The notes beneath the pieces were generated by a model. It had not been told where the DNA came from. It saw only the letters and a program-made list of their open reading frames with translations, and ran no database searches. 40,929 nucleotides of DNA from Planctomycetota bacterium (lineage in GTDB: Bacteria > Planctomycetota > Planctomycetia > JALXBF01): positions 1 to 40,929 of the forward strand of contig JALSID010000404.1 of the NCBI GenBank assembly GCA_026981825.1. The letters run 5' to 3'. The position numbers were made by a program, and so were the translations under genes. Shown piece after piece: positions 39,094 to 40,929 of this stretch. Position 1 is the stretch's first letter; every line of letters begins with the position of its first letter.

Positions 39094-40929
39094 TCAATCG
39101 ACGTCCTCCCGAGCGATCTTCGCCACCGACGCAACGTGGTCGTCCTCCTTGAGCCGGATTAGGCGGACCCCCTGTGTGTTCCGGCCCATGGACGGGATCT
39201 CCGTCACGCGGAGCCGAACCATCATCCCGTGTTCGGTTGTGATCATGATCTGGTCTTCGTCTCGGACGGCTACTGCTGCCACCACGGGACCGTTTCTGGG
39301 CGTGGTGCGGATGTTGATCAATCCTCGCCCCCCTCTGTGCTGCACTCGATAGCGAGCGCCGGACCGCAGTTCCTGACCATTGGCTTCCTCCGGCGTTTGT
39401 TCATCCAGTGCCGATTCCTCCTCAGGTTCGTCTTCGGCAGAGGCATCCTCCTCGGCGCTCGACGGTCCGAAGGGAGTGCGCTTGCCGTAGCCGTTCAGGC
39501 AAACGGTGAGCAGGTATCCGTCGGGGTCCGCTACGGTCATAGCCACGACTTCGTCGTCCTTATCCAGCGTGATCCCCCGGACACCACGGGCTACTCGGCC
39601 CATGGCCCGGACGTCAGCTTCTGGGAACCGAATCGCACGACCGCCGCGGGTAGCGAGCACGATGTCATCGCCTGGGCGGACGATCACCGCACCGATAAGC
39701 AGGTCATCCTCTGCAAGCCGTACCGCGATGATTCCCCCGCGCATGGGCCGGCCAAACGCACTCAGCGCCGTTTTCTTCACCGTCCCCCGCCTAGTGGCCA
39801 GCAACAGGTACGTATCGTCCGTGAACTCACGCACGGGAACAAGGCTCGTGATCCGTTCGCCGGGATGCAACTGGACCAGGTTCACGATCGCCCGTCCCTT
39901 ACTGGTGCGCCCCTGGGCGGGGATTTCGTACACACGCAACCAGTGCACCCGTCCCTGGTTGGTGAACAGTAAGAGGTAGGCGTGGGTGCTTGCCACGAAA
40001 ACATGCTCCAGAAAATCCCCCTCCTTCGTACCCGCTGCGGTAATCCCGCGGCCGCCCCGTCCCTGAGCCCTCCACGCGGTCAACGGCATCCGCTTGATGT
40101 AGCCCGCATGGCTAACCGTGACCACATTGGGCTCATCCGGGATGAGATCCAGCATGCTGTAACCTACCGGCTCTTCCTCGGAGATCTCAGTCCGTCGCTC
40201 GTCGGCATACTTGCGTTTGATCTCTTCCAGGTCTTCCCGGATCACTGCCAGGATCTTGGTCTCGTCCCGTAGCAGCTCACGGTATCCGGTGATCTTTTCG
40301 CGCAGATCGCGGTACTCGTCGGCCAACTTCCCCTGCTCCAGACGGGTAAGTCGCTGCAGTTGCATCTGCAGCACGGCGTCCGCCTGTGCTGTGCTCATGT
40401 GATAGGTCTCCGCCTCACCACGCTCACGCTGGAAGTAAGCGAACTCCTCGGGGCCCAGCGCCCGCTGGAGGATCTCGGCCGGGATCTCCAATCCGATCAG
40501 CCGCTGGCGAGCTTCTGCAACGGTGTCGGAGGTACGGATGAGGTGGATGATTTCATCAATATAGTTGACCGCCATCAGGAAACCTTCGACGATGTGCTGG
40601 CGGCGCAACGCCTGGCGGAGCAGATACTGGGTTCGCCGTCGGATCACGTGCACCCGATGCCGGATGTACTCGTGGATGAGGTCGAGGAGCGACAGCGTGC
40701 GGGGCCGGCCGTCGACCAGGGCAAGCAGGATGATCGAGAACGAATCCTGCAAGGGGGAGTACTGGTAGAGCTGGTTCAGGACCACGTCTTTATCGGCGTC
40801 GCGCTTGAGCTCGATGACGATCCGCACCGGGTTCTGGCGGTCGCTTTCGTCGCGGACATTCTGGATCCCCTTGATCCGCTCCGAGGCGCCAAGTTCCGCG
40901 ATCTTCTGGACGACGCGATCGCGAGCCTG
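39094..40929 (-). CDS. gyrA: DNA gyrase subunit A, C-terminal part, truncated by window edge
   Basis: Open through window end (QARDRVVQKIAELGASERIKGIQNVRDESDRQNPVRIVIELKRDADKDVVLNQLYQYSPLQDSF...); GyrA box-like AQGRGGRGI; RNTQGVRLIRLKEDDHV. Confidence 0.96.
   Translation of the reverse strand, partial: QARDRVVQKIAELGASERIKGIQNVRDESDRQNPVRIVIELKRDADKDVVLNQLYQYSPLQDSFSIILLALVDGRPRTLSLLDLIHEYIRHRVHVIRRRTQYLLRQALRRQHIVEGFLMAVNYIDEIIHLIRTSDTVAEARQRLIGLEIPAEILQRALGPEEFAYFQRERGEAETYHMSTAQADAVLQMQLQRLTRLEQGKLADEYRDLREKITGYRELLRDETKILAVIREDLEEIKRKYADERRTEISEEEPVGYSMLDLIPDEPNVVTVSHAGYIKRMPLTAWRAQGRGGRGITAAGTKEGDFLEHVFVASTHAYLLLFTNQGRVHWLRVYEIPAQGRTSKGRAIVNLVQLHPGERITSLVPVREFTDDTYLLLATRRGTVKKTALSAFGRPMRGGIIAVRLAEDDLLIGAVIVRPGDDIVLATRGGRAIRFPEADVRAMGRVARGVRGITLDKDDEVVAMTVADPDGYLLTVCLNGYGKRTPFGPSSAEEDASAEDEPEEESALDEQTPEEANGQELRSGARYRVQHRGGRGLINIRTTPRNGPVVAAVAVRDEDQIMITTEHGMMVRLRVTEIPSMGRNTQGVRLIRLKEDDHVASVAKIAREDVD

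Overview
The window looks like a GC-rich chromosomal segment of a Planctomycetes-type bacterium, judging from the DUF1501/Tat protein, the EF-G-like paralog and the secreted-protein style. It carries mostly housekeeping genes: the 3' part of rarA; a DUF4912 protein; a complete F1Fo ATP synthase operon with AtpI-like genes (atpB-E-F-H-A-G-D-C); a YfhO-like membrane protein; a DUF1501 protein; hisH-hisA; an EF-G-like GTPase; an SDR; cysE; an M48 peptidase; a PFK; a P-II-like protein; a CehA/McbA-like protein; a nitroreductase; a DUF5060-like protein; a nucleotide-sugar cluster (epimerase, gmd, rfbB); and gyrA (partial). The most notable item is on the minus strand at 33454..32147. A secreted thioredoxin-fold/PDZ protein is split by the ORF caller into two pieces. 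Read straight through, it is one 435-aa frame with two in-frame TGA codons at the positions of a CxxC redox motif (...KPVLALFR-U-VP-U-LACKGFDEQV...). A perfect 8-bp hairpin (GACGAACA-GGU-UGUUCGUC), extendable to 9 Watson-Crick pairs plus 2 G-U, begins 18 nt after the second TGA and has the GGU apical loop typical of bacterial SECIS elements. I interpret this as an unannotated double-selenocysteine (UxxUxxC) selenoprotein. No selA/B/C/D genes, tRNAs, rRNAs, CRISPR arrays or mobile elements were recognised in the window. All family assignments are from reading the translations; no database search was run.
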